Below are positions 10,923 through 20,529 of a DNA stretch of 64,000 nucleotides, piece after piece. Origin of the DNA: Cephalotus follicularis (Eukaryota > Streptophyta > Magnoliopsida > Oxalidales > Cephalotaceae); the NCBI GenBank assembly GCA_001972305.1, contig BDDD01001654.1, positions 145,856 through 209,855 of the forward strand. Reading direction: 5' to 3'. A program made the translations under genes and the position numbers. The notes beneath the pieces are model-generated. The model was not told where the DNA came from. It saw only the letters and a list, made by a program, of their open reading frames with translations, and did no database searches. Position 1 is the first letter of the stretch. Each line of letters opens with the position of its first letter.

Positions 10923-13117
10923 TGTGTGTATGTTAAATAAATAAAATATTTCCTTCTATTTATTGAAAATCAGTTTATTATTTTAAAATACAAAATCTTT
11001 TTATTTTAAAAAAAAATAATATCTCTCCTGATTTCTCTCCCTTCTTTTTTTCTCTTCCCTTATCTCTCCCTCTCCCACTCTCTCACTTTCCCGGGTCTCT
11101 CCCTCCTATCTCTCTAACTTTCCTTATATCTCTCCTGTTTTATCTCACACGTCTCTCCCCTTATTCTATTTTTAAACGCCGGCCATTCTTGTTGTCTTTC
11201 GTCTCTCTCGTCTGGAATAGTCTTAACCGCAAGCTTCTGGATTTCCTTGTGCTATCCCACTATTTTTGCGTCATATTCAGGTTGGTCTAAATTGGTTTTG
11301 ATTTACCGAATGCTTGATGCAAAATTTTTATTTTGCTTTGCTTTCTTGATTTCCGTGTGATTACTAATTGGATCACAATTGTCAATATAGTATTCAATTG
11401 TATAATTGAATTTATTACTTGTCTTCTTGATTCCTGTGCATGTCCATATACCAGTGTGTTTAATGATATGCAATAGACAAGTAATTGCTTTGTTAATTGA
11501 TTTCTACGCCTCCAAATTGTCAATGCATAAATGATATAGGATTGTGTGCACCAATAAGAGTACTTCATGATTTTACATGGTTTACAGTACAACACTTCAT
11601 GGATTTAAAAGTTTTTGATTCATTCTTTTTCTATTCTTTTTGGTATTGACGTCGCAAGTATACTACCGAACTCTGTAATCACCGAATTACATTGATTGGT
11701 TCTTCTGCTACTCAAACACCAATTGCAACTAGCGTAAATTATCAGACCATAGTATGGCCCACCATCAATTTGTTTCCGCCATTGTTTCTTCATCCGATTG
11801 TATGTTATAATCAATCAATCTTCCATTCTTGATTTGGCACCAATAGCCATATGCAGCACTTTGTAATATCAATATTTTGAGTTCCTATGTTTTGGTCTCA
11901 TAAATTCTTTTAAGTGCATAACTTTAATAATATAAATTAGTTTAGTATATTTCAGGTGTAATTTTGTGTGATTAGAAACTATATCTATTGGTATTGATTT
12001 GGAGCGTTTAAGGTACGGACTTCCGTTCCTTGATACACTCTATTGATTTGTTAGAATAAAACTTCAGTTTTACGAACAGGGACAAAACACGAAATTTATT
12101 TCTTGTTATCTCTTTTAATTGTTTTGCAAGAATAGATAAGCATGATTTTCGAATATATATATATATATAAATATAAGCGAGTACGAAATTGCTTTTGATA
12201 AATTATGATCGTTGGTAAGCGAATTGAATTTGAAGAATTTGGTTTATATGTGGAAATATGCATGAAATGATTTTGATAAACTCATTATTTTTGAAATACT
12301 GAGAATATAACCACATATGGGGGTACCATAGGCATGTTGTAGGCCTGGCACAGGAGTATAACACTATCAGTAGCAGTGTGATCAGTTTACAGCGTCTCTT
12401 TTTGATATCCTACGGAGAGGATTTGGATCTGATTTTGATAGAGGCGTATGGGTCGGCCCTAAGATATAAGTTAGTATGTTGGAGAATTGATTGTGTAGTG
12501 CCATACACGTCATTCCATTTGGTATGTGGATGCCCGGACGTCCCCTACCTATCTGTGTACTGTTGCGTACTGCCAGTGGGCTTGATACGTATACGAGGTT
12601 TGTTAGCTATAAATAAATATTGCATCTCTCAGTATGAAATGTCAGATTGAAAAGTTTTGGAAATTGATATGCTCGAAAAATTATATCTGTTTTATGAAGA
12701 TTTATGAATCCTTATGCATATGTTTATTTTGAAGGTTTTTGTTTGAAAGTCACTGATTTCAGTTTTATCGTTTGTTTGATTTTCTATATCCATACTGAGG
12801 TTTGTTTAGCTGTGTTTTTCTTTCCATGCGACAGGTTTTCAGGGGCATCATGGGCAAGTGTGATGAGTGGTCCACGAACCTCAGAGGACTAGTTTGTAGC
12901 CTCCCATTATTTTATTTCAGTTGATCCTTGTGGCCATGCGTATATTTTGGAAAATGGTTAAATGTTGAACAATATTTAAATATTTTTAAACCCATGTTTT
13001 TATGTTATTAGTTGGACTTCAATGTAATTGATAATTTGGAATTAAGTTTTATCCTTTTGATATGATATTGTAAGTTAGTTCGGTGTGACATCTCGGTCTC
13101 AGGACGTGGGTGTTACA
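10923..13117 (+). repeat. Gypsy-1 3' LTR (~2.2 kb)
   Basis: It is a direct copy of 4400-6559, starting TGTGTGTATGTTAAATAA and ending GGTGTTACA at 13117. Differences include an extra TATCTCTC-type segment (~11115) and a short insertion near 12845. By eye the copies are around 95% alike, so the insertion is not very recent. The following bases (CCATA) do not match the left flank. Confidence 0.85.
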
Positions 13118-13798
13118 CCATACAACAAAGCAAAAAACTGCTAATGAAAACTGTATTTTAACAAATAACGAGAAAAGCTAAATAGTGAATGTGCTTTTAG
13201 TGTCTACTGCCAAGGCAACACTTGTAGAGTTTCCTTCAACAAATAATGTTAGCAATGTTAGAGAAACTACCTTATAAAGTGTTATGGTTTATTAATGGGG
13301 TAACTTAGTCATTATACCTATGTGACCTAATCCTAGTGTAGCCTATAGATAACTTGTACTCCTAACACTAAAGATACAATGAATTATTCTCTTTCTCTCT
13401 TGCGTAACATTAAGTAATTTTCACATATAATACTATGGAAAACAACGCTTTTAAGATCTCATTAGACCATTTGAAACAATACTGTCAACATCCTAGAATA
13501 TTAAAAAGCTCTTAACATCAACAATTGTTAAGTCTCTTTAATGAATAAATCTATGCATTTGACTTATGAGCCAGGACTAACCTAGGCTTTATTCTCTCAC
13601 TACATATTACTCTCATTTTAAACAAATGATCCCTAACCTAGTCTTATACTAGTACCTTATAGTATTTAACTAAACCATGAGTCCTCAAAATAATAAATCT
13701 ATAGATATTTTCATACATGGAACTATAAAGCAGAAGGTGCCACTAAAAATATATTTTTAGCAAATAATGACAAAAACTCAAGTTGCGGTTTTAGATAT
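13118..13798. other. Non-coding stretch between Gypsy-1 and Copia A
   Basis: AT-rich, with no ORF or RNA gene recognised. It holds one probable solo LTR (13280-13409) and an 18-bp perfect palindrome, CTAAAAATATATTTTTAG, at 13742-13759. The rest looks like ordinary intergenic DNA or an older unrecognised repeat. Confidence 0.6.
13280..13409 (+). repeat. Probable short solo LTR
   Basis: A 130 bp unit starts TGTTATGG and ends GCGTAACA, giving the TGTTA...TAACA ends typical of Copia LTRs. It is flanked by TAAAG (13275-13279) and TTAAG (13410-13414), a 4/5 match to a target duplication. It reads like the short LTR of Copia G in design. No primer site or polypurine tract adjoins it, so it would be a product of LTR-LTR recombination. 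Confidence 0.5.
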
Positions 13799-16462
13799 CA
13801 TCCGAAGACTCACTAATTGACAAAGAAGGTAACTCACCAGGGGAAGACTGAGGACTCAGATTCAGGTCATCAATTGGTTGGGGAGCTTCAATGTCCACTG
13901 GAGGTCTGCGACTATACACATGTTTAATTGGAGGAATTGGTCGCTCCCCCTCAATCATAGGCTGTCCTTCAGGCTCTGTTACAGAATTAGTAGGGATAAC
14001 ATTTGGAGAAGGAACAAGAGGCAAGGAAAAAGAAACAGAAGGCAAGGAAGATACATCTTCACTGGAATACTCCCCCTGAAGATGTGTCTGGGAGGAAGAA
14101 TAATAAGCCTCATGCTCATTAAAAACGACATCCATGCTGACAAAAAACCGACGAGCAGGAGGATGAAAACATTTATAGCCTTTCTGTGTAGAAGAATACC
14201 CAAGAAAAATACACTTCAAACCTCTGTGTTCAAACTTACCAATTTGGTGCTGATTTTTAACATAGGCCACGCATCCAAACACCCGAGGAGGAACGATAAA
14301 TTTGGTATGGCCATGTAAGAATTCAATAGGGCATTTACCATTTAAAACACGAGATTGAAGATGGTTAATAAGATATGCAGATAATAGAACAACATCCCCC
14401 CAAAATGAGAAGGAACAGACATGGTAAACAAGAGAGATCTGGCAACTTCAAGTAAGTGTCTATTCTTTCTTTCAGCCACTCCATTCTGAGCAGGAGTATT
14501 AACACAGGTGGTTTGGTAAATAATACCATGTTCAGAGAGATAAGTACTGAAATGTTGATTGGTATATTCGGTGCCATTATCAGATCTCAAGATCTTAATT
14601 TTTTTGTCATATTGTGTTTGAACCATTTTATGAAACTGTTTAAAACACTCAAACACATCACTTTTTTGTCTAAGAAGATAAACCCATGTAATCCGACTAC
14701 AACAATCAATAAATGTCACAAACCATCGGAAACCAGAAATAGAAACACAACGGGCAGGACCCCAAACATCCGAATGAATCATGTCAAACAACGATGCACT
14801 TTTATTATTTATTGAAACACGGTAAACAGTCCTGGTTTGTTTGGCAAAGATACATGACTCACAAACAAGCATTTCTGATTGAATTTGACGACATAATGTT
14901 GGAAATAATGAAGATAAAACAGAGAAAGGAGGATGACCCAAACGATGATGCCACCTCTTTATTTCAGCCAAGGAAGACGAAGTAGAAGTACCAGTAGCAT
15001 GACTAGCCATGATTGAAGGAGTTTCATCAAGCAAGTAAAGACCTCCAGTAGCAATCCCCCTACCAATCGTATGCCCCGAAACCAGGTCCTGAAAAATGCA
15101 ATACGTAGGGAAAAAAGTCACTTTGCAATTCAACTGTTTGGTAAGGCTACTAATTGAAAGTAAATTGTTAGTGAGTTTAGGAACAAGCAAGAATGAAGGT
15201 AAAGAAAAATTGAAAAATTGAATGGTCCCACAACCTGAAATGGGTGAACATGAACCATCAGCAGTAGTAACATGATTTGAAGACGGAGAAGGAACAAAGG
15301 ACATAAATTTACTAGAGATACCAGTCATGTGATCGGTTGCTCCCGAATCGATGATCCAAGAATTACGAAGAGTACTAAGACCACAAAATGGATTACCTGA
15401 CACATTATCAGAAGGACCTGTCATAGACATGGCAGAAGCTGTGGACATATCTGAAGAGGAAGGAAGATGTTCCTTGGTGAACAAATTCCGTAACACCTGC
15501 ATCTGATCCGGAGTAAACGGTAGAGTAGTAGCTGAAGAAGGCTGACCAGCATGAGGAGGAACAATAGCCGAATTAGCAGTAGTGAAGAGTGAATGTTGTG
15601 ATTTTTTCTTATCACTAGGTCTTCCATGCAACTTTCAGCACCTATCTCTTGTGTGTTTCTCCTTCCCACAATAATCACATACAGGCATAGGTCTTGCTTG
15701 GGCACCAAAAGTCTTACCTCGGAAAGCAACATTCGTAACTGTAGAATCACTATAGAGAGCAGATCTTTCCTGAGGAGCAGGAAGAGCCATGGCCGCCCGT
15801 CTAGTATCTTCTGACTGAATACTGTAAAAAGCATCTTCAAGAGATGGAAGAGGTTTAGTACTCAGTATTTGTGCTCTAATAGGCTCAAACTCCACATTTA
15901 GACCTGCCAGGAAATCAAATAAGCGATGATTGTCTTGCCATTCTTGGAAAGTAGCAGCATCAATTGGATTAATGGCATTAAAGGGACCATAATAATCTAA
16001 TTCATGCCAGAGTCCTTTCAATGTTGAATAATACTGAAACACAGACATCTCCTTTTGCTTTGTATCTCCCAATTTTTTCCGAATTTCATAATACTGGGAT
16101 GTGTTTTTCTTCTTTGAGAATGTCTTCTCAGCTGAAATCCATATATCAGTGGTAGAGTCCATAAGTAGATATCCTCGGGCAACAGTAGATTCCATAGAAT
16201 TTAGTAGATATGACATAATAAGATAATTTGTCGTCACCCATTTATTTTGAGCATCTCCTTGCTCTGCTGGTTTTTTTGAAGCTCCAGTTAGGAAACCGGA
16301 AAAACCACGAGCACCAACAGCCAAAAAAACCGATCGAGACCAGATCAAATAATTAGTCCCATCCAATTTTATGGGACAAACAGGTAGGGCAGGGACTTCT
16401 CGAACCTGAGACGATCCATACTGCCAGAAGATCCAAAATCCTCCTTCGGTTCCATCATGCAC
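13799..16462 (-). pseudogene. Copia A gag-protease-integrase
   Basis: The gag domain (GTNYLIWSRSVFLAVGARGF near its start) ends with a CCHC knuckle (CDYCGKEKHTRDRC), followed by a stop at 15632-15634 where relatives have Trp. The protease site WIIDSGATDHMTG lies at ~15330. The GAG-pre-integrase HHRLGHP motif, CESCIFAKQT and the integrase core (HSDVWGP, RSDNGTEY, GVAERKNRH) are all present to ~14400. A frameshift near 14340 separates the segment FGCVAYVKNQHQ...FLGYSSTQKGYKCF. An indel at the gag start puts an alternative MHDGTEGG reading ahead of the true gag. The protein would package RNA and integrate DNA but lacks its polymerase. Confidence 0.88.
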
Positions 16463-16727
16463 AGGAGATGAATAAGAGCAAATATCAAAGAATCAGCATG
16501 TCATGGCAACTGCCAGTGCTTGGTCACTGATCAGTAAGTCTCCTTCCACCAGAAACAAAATCGCGCCGCCAGTCATCCCGTTGCCTCAACATGGATCGCG
16601 CGCTGTCAGTCAGGGTTGTGTGTCGAGGCCGCTGTTGTGCGTGGCTAGGTTTTTCTTTTTTCTTTTTTCTTTTTTTTTTTTGGAAATTGAAATTGAAATT
16701 GAAAAATTTAATCTAATGAACCTGAGC

Positions 16728-16892
16728 TCTGATACCAAGTAGAATTGTGAGAATAATGACTTGTGTCAATAGTGACTCAAAGCCCTTTATTTATATTCAT
16801 AACATATTGAGATACATAGAACCTGGACATACCCAGGAAATTAAAGAAATAAATAAGGAAGAAATACTAAAAATAACGTATGAATAACAACA
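16728..16892 (-). repeat. Copia A 5' LTR and primer-binding site
   Basis: On the minus strand the LTR begins TGTTGTTATTCATACG (from 16892) and ends close to ACAATTCTA (~16740), about 150 bp. It is followed by TTGGTATCAGAGC, the primer-binding site. It matches the Copia B LTR at 36554-36703. ATAAC (16893-16897) may be the surviving target duplication; the other side is lost with the deletion. Confidence 0.8.
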
Positions 16893-17424
16893 ATAACAAC
16901 TAATAATTTGTTGGAAGCAATTTTACAAAAGAGAAGATGTTATTCCTTGCATTACCTAAACAAATAAATCAATGACCAGTTATTTATGTCCTTATTGATC
17001 ATATGTTATACAGGATAGAGCGTCCTCCATATATCTTGAAGAGTAATAGAATAAGAAATGATGGTTGGTAGCTCAAGAAAATTAGGCATACAAACACCAC
17101 AAAATGATGTAAGTATGAAAATTTACAGAGGATTAAACCTTAACCAATCATATTTGATATGATGTGTTCTCAATTTTTACATCAGGTTTTTATTGTCATT
17201 ACGTGATTCCCATTGCACAACATTTTCCCAAAGTAAATATGGGAAGCATAGAAAAACAAGAATAAAATATATAAATAAAAACAAGAATCTAAGCAAGAAA
17301 AACAGTAGGGTGGATTCACACAGATGAGAGGGAGAGAAGTATATCTCTCTCACAAGCCCCAATAGATGTCAAGTATACACCCCAATGCCTTTTATATCAT
17401 CCCCAATATATGTGCTAATTCATA
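16893..17424. other. Non-coding stretch right of Copia A
   Basis: No convincing gene. On the minus strand a TATAAAAGGC (17388-17397) followed by a pyrimidine-rich run suggests the promoter part of an unrecognised LTR, but no ends or partner copy were found. The remaining AT-rich DNA shows nothing recognisable. Confidence 0.5.
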
Positions 17425-17735
17425 CATGAGCATTTAGGATGGAACTGTTAGGGCCTGCGGGATGAAGCGAGAGCATTTAGGATGGGGCCATTAGGACCCA
17501 CTGGGCCATCAGGACCCGAAGGAGTGTCTTCTTATTTATTTTGTGTTTTATCAGCATTAGAGTTTTATTTGGTTATTGTGTAATTTCTATTTTGCCCTTG
17601 TGTTTTTCTATTTATGTGTGCTAAGGGAACACACTTCAATCAGTTTTAGGTGATATGAAAAATATGGAATGTAAATTTTTTCTACAAGAATTTAGCTTGT
17701 TGAGTGGTGTGAGACCACAAAAATCTCCTTCAAGC
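17425..17735 (+). repeat. Gypsy-C left direct repeat (probable LTR)
   Basis: It matches 25618-25960 for about 310 bp. Both copies carry GAGCATTTAGGATGG twice at the start, AAGGGAACACACTT in the middle and AAAATCTCCTTCAAGCCT at the end. The right copy starts directly after an integrase tail, as expected of the LTR end region. The boundaries are where similarity fades, not clean TG/CA ends. Confidence 0.6.
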
Positions 17736-17739
17736 CTAG

Positions 17740-18180
17740 CTTGTGATATATATTTTTTCACATATGCACAAACTACTTCACCCAAAAACAAAAGCACATC
17801 AATTGCGGATCAGAATCCTCATCACTGCCATTTCTCCGATCTCGTGGTTCTCGTCGTCGTTACAAGTCGCGACCACTACCGGAAGACTTCCCTCCTGTAG
17901 TTCAACCTTTGACTGATATCTCGCCACCATAGGAGACTCCACGCGCTAGAGACAACCACTGAAGTCGCGTCGAAAAAACTCAGATCTACGCTGATCCAAA
18001 CCTCACCTTGGGAAACAGATCACACCATTGGACTCGCCAACCTCAAATCTACAAAACCTGAGGAGATCGTCGTTGTTCGAAGCTCCACGCGCCACCGCCA
18101 CTGTGCCGCCACACACGCCGCCGCCTTCTGTCACTAGTAGCTGCTACAGTAGACGAGTCACAAAGTTCTTTCAACCAGAT
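17740..18180. other. GC-richer non-coding leader-like segment
   Basis: A patch rich in CGCC, GTCG and CACCGCC follows the left repeat and differs in composition from its AT-rich surroundings. It could be a 5' leader of Gypsy-C or a captured gene fragment. Frames are short on both strands and I recognise no domain. Confidence 0.35.
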
Positions 18181-18183
18181 TTT

Positions 18184-18545
18184 GAGCTCGTTTGGTAGTG
18201 TGGTTGGGTTGCCCGACCACACTTTGGGGCCCAACCACACTCCAAATTAATGTTTGGTAAATTAAATTACAATTGTGATCGACTGAAAGCACTTTCACTT
18301 TTATAAAGGAGCAAAAGCACTTTTCAAACTGAGAACTTGTGGTCAGTTCGAAAAGTGCTTTTGTCAACCACATGTTTATATAGCATTTATAATTTCATGT
18401 CCATTTCAGTCATTTAAAATGTCTACAACAGTTTCAAAAATATATTTACCAAACACATATTTACTCCAGAAGCACTTTTCAGCTTTCTCACAGCACTTTT
18501 GATAAAAGCACTTTTACGAAACACACAACATTACCAAACATACCC
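18184..18545. mobile_element. MITE-like DNA transposon (hAT- or PIF-like)
   Basis: About 360 bp with imperfect ~18 bp terminal inverted repeats. The left end reads GAGCTCGTTTGGTAGTGT; the right end, reverse complemented, reads GGGTATGTTTGGTAATGT. Six copies of AAAGCACTTT or its complement sit inside both ends, like subterminal transposase sites. TTTGAG occurs at the left junction (18181-18186) and just after the right end (18546-18551), so the target duplication length is ambiguous. There is no ORF, so it is non-autonomous. Confidence 0.65.
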
Positions 18546-18946
18546 TTTGAGGTGCTGAGTCCATTTTTGAGCTTTGTTTTTGAAAATCAGTCTCTAAATA
18601 TCATTTTCAGGCAAGTCAGCGAGTATTTGTGCCTTAATAAAGTGTTTTGGATTTTCCGATTGATTCTAAACTAATATTTTGTTAATTCGACAGGTAGTTT
18701 ACACGATTAGTTCCAATTTTTATCCAAATATCCATTTAAAAAAAATCAAACAAAAATAAAATAAAATAAAATATAGCCCTACATTTCTTTTGTTCCATTT
18801 TATAAATCTATCTTGCTTGCACATTTCAATATTTGGCACTATTATTGCATTAAATTCATTTGTTTTACATGTGCATAAGTATGCTTTATTTGTCGTGAGT
18901 GATTGTTAATCCCAGTATTTTCACACTTTCTTTAATAAATAAAAAA

Positions 18947-19560
18947 ATGGCCCAAAATGGGTATATTTATCACGTTGAGGGTTATCCTAGATATCATGAG
19001 AGTTATTCTAGGTATGATTAGTATGCGTATGATGAGTATGATGGAGAGATTCAAGTCATATTGTTTTCCTAGATTGGATAGTTGTAATGAAAGACTATTT
19101 TATGCGGGATCACATTAGGGACTTTGAAGAGTTTGGTTTGTCAGTAGAAAGTTGAGAGGTTATGCCAACAGATATTGTCAGAGTGTCCAGTTGAACCGAC
19201 AACGCTTTAATGAACAACCTACAACACAATGGGATGACATGCTCCTGGAACTCAAGGAGTTTCTTTCCCCTACTTATAAAATCACAGATACATACAACTT
19301 TTCAACCTGAGACAAACATCCACAGTCATGAGTTACATTGAAAAGTCTGAGGAGTTAGAGTACCGCCACAAAGTTGAGATAGAGGACACTCGAAGAGGTA
19401 CTTGGCTTGTTAGAGGTCTTCGTGATGACATTAGAAGAGGGGTACAACAATATTTGTTCAGGTCTTTTAACGATGTTTGTCAATAAGCCCTTGATCTTGA
19501 GGATCACTTCTTGGCATCTCGTGTGCACAGTCTCGTACCAGCCATTACACCGCTCCTAAA
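18947..19560 (+). pseudogene. Gypsy-C gag remnant
   Basis: An ATG at 18947 opens MAQNGYIYHVEGYPRYHESY, but several stops and frame changes follow. Readable Retrotrans_gag pieces include GYANRYCQSVQL, WDDMLLELKEFLSP and VMSYIEKSEELEYRHKVE (~19160-19380), then RGTWLVRGLRDDIRRGVQ (~19400) and ALDLEDHFLASRV (~19490). The order and spacing match a plant Gypsy gag. Chromovirus affinity is possible but not shown. Confidence 0.6.
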
Positions 19561-19748
19561 AAGAATCTCGTTACAAATGTCGTGTCTCACTCAATCAGCC
19601 ATCCAAGTGGTTCTTTTGGTGACCCTGTACCGGATAAACTTGTCCTGCTAAGCCCATTACTGAGCCATGAACTGAGAGCGACCTACTTTTAGAATGTGGA
19701 ATCATTGAGTCGCCTAATGAGTCTTCCATCACTGAATCACCTAACATT

Positions 19749-20246
19749 GTGAGCAAGATTGTAGATCTTTTCAAGTTAGAGGGTGAATTAGTTGCAAACC
19801 TTGAAGAGCTTGATACATCTCCTTTTGTATGTGAGATTGAGTCGCCTATTGGATGCGAAATTATTGAGACACCTTTAATCTATAATCAAATCGTATCAAT
19901 TATTGAGTTAAAGGATAAAAATAAGTTTATAAGTGATTCCGAGGAAGAAGGTGAAGGAGAAAATGTAGATGAGTACAATTTGTCCATTATTTTGTGCAGT
20001 AATGATTCTACCAGCCTCAGTGAGCTTTTTCCTAAAGAAAATGAATTTCCTAGTCGTTTGCTTCCACAAATGTTAATTAGGGAAAGTCTTTTGACTATTG
20101 AGGTTTGTCCAAAACTTGCTATAAATAATGTGGGCTATAAAATTGCTTATTATGTGTGTTGTCGAACTCATAAATTTTATTTTTCTAATCATATCATAGT
20201 TCACATTCCTTTTGACCTTTCATTTGAAAATATGCATACCTTTTAA
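19749..20246 (+). CDS. Unrecognised acidic ORF in Gypsy-C
   Basis: A 165-residue open frame follows the gag remnant. It is acidic in the middle (DSEEEGEGENVDEY at residues ~58-71), has a cysteine/aromatic-rich tail (YYVCCRTHKFYFSN at ~137-150), and shows no motif I know. It runs to the left edge of Copia D, which sits right after its stop. It may be a gag-pol linker, or a lineage-specific ORF of a non-autonomous Gypsy. The start is arbitrary because upstream frames are broken. It stays open in a neighbourhood full of stops. Confidence 0.35.
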   Translation: MSKIVDLFKLEGELVANLEELDTSPFVCEIESPIGCEIIETPLIYNQIVSIIELKDKNKFISDSEEEGEGENVDEYNLSIILCSNDSTSLSELFPKENEFPSRLLPQMLIRESLLTIEVCPKLAINNVGYKIAYYVCCRTHKFYFSNHIIVHIPFDLSFENMHTF

Positions 20247-20466
20247 TCTACATAAACATGTTAGGATAGATTAGTCTTTCTATCTATGAAATATGAATAC
20301 AATTAGGAATAGTATTATGCAATTAAGGAATATGAATATATTTAGGAATAGGATTTGCAATTACCTTGCAATTCTACTAGTATAAATATACAAGGCCTCT
20401 ACCATTCAAGGTAAGCCGAAAACACTTTTCAATCTTTGTTTTTAGTTTTCAACTTGGTATCAGAGC
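20247..20466 (+). repeat. Copia D 5' LTR and primer-binding site
   Basis: The LTR runs TCTACATAAACATGTTAG (20247, with TG mutated to TC) to GTTTTCA (20451). It holds TATAAATATAC (~20390) as a likely TATA element. TTGGTATCAGAGC starts at 20454. Confidence 0.82.
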
Positions 20467-20529
20467 ACCGATCACATATCGGGAATTTTTCTGGTGATTA
20501 GTGCCGCTGCCTTTTTCCTTTGTTTTTCT

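Larger units (their letters stand above)
4400..13117 (+). mobile_element. Gypsy-1: Ty3/Gypsy chromovirus-like element (Tekay/Del type), internally deleted
   Basis: Two long direct repeats (4400-6559 and 10923-13117) flank a Met-tRNA-type primer-binding site, a gag remnant, RT-RNase H-integrase and a chromodomain-like C-terminus in Gypsy order (integrase last). Gag C-terminus, zinc knuckle and protease are missing. No canonical polypurine tract is visible before the 3' LTR. That spot instead holds an A-rich run and another element's LTR fragment. I found no matching target duplication, perhaps because Copia-1 sits at the left edge. Confidence 0.88.
13799..16892 (-). mobile_element. Copia A, minus strand, 3' half deleted
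   Basis: Read on the minus strand it runs LTR, primer-binding site, gag, protease, integrase and the spacer before RT, then stops abruptly at ~13799 inside the pre-RT spacer. Reverse transcriptase, RNase H and the 3' LTR are absent. Copia B (36554-40127) is a close relative, nearly identical over the shared parts. Confidence 0.88.

Noticed and set aside
13742..13759. 18-bp perfect palindrome CTAAAAATATATTTTTAG, possibly an operator or a CACTA-type end.
   Set aside because: It is AT-only in its core, has no partner end, and nothing nearby suggests regulation or a transposon.
18049..18240. Arg-rich minus-strand ORF (DRRRRRVWRHSGGG) as a possible gene 5' exon.
   Set aside because: Composition reflects a GC-rich leader-like patch. 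No start context, splice partner or homologous motif was seen.
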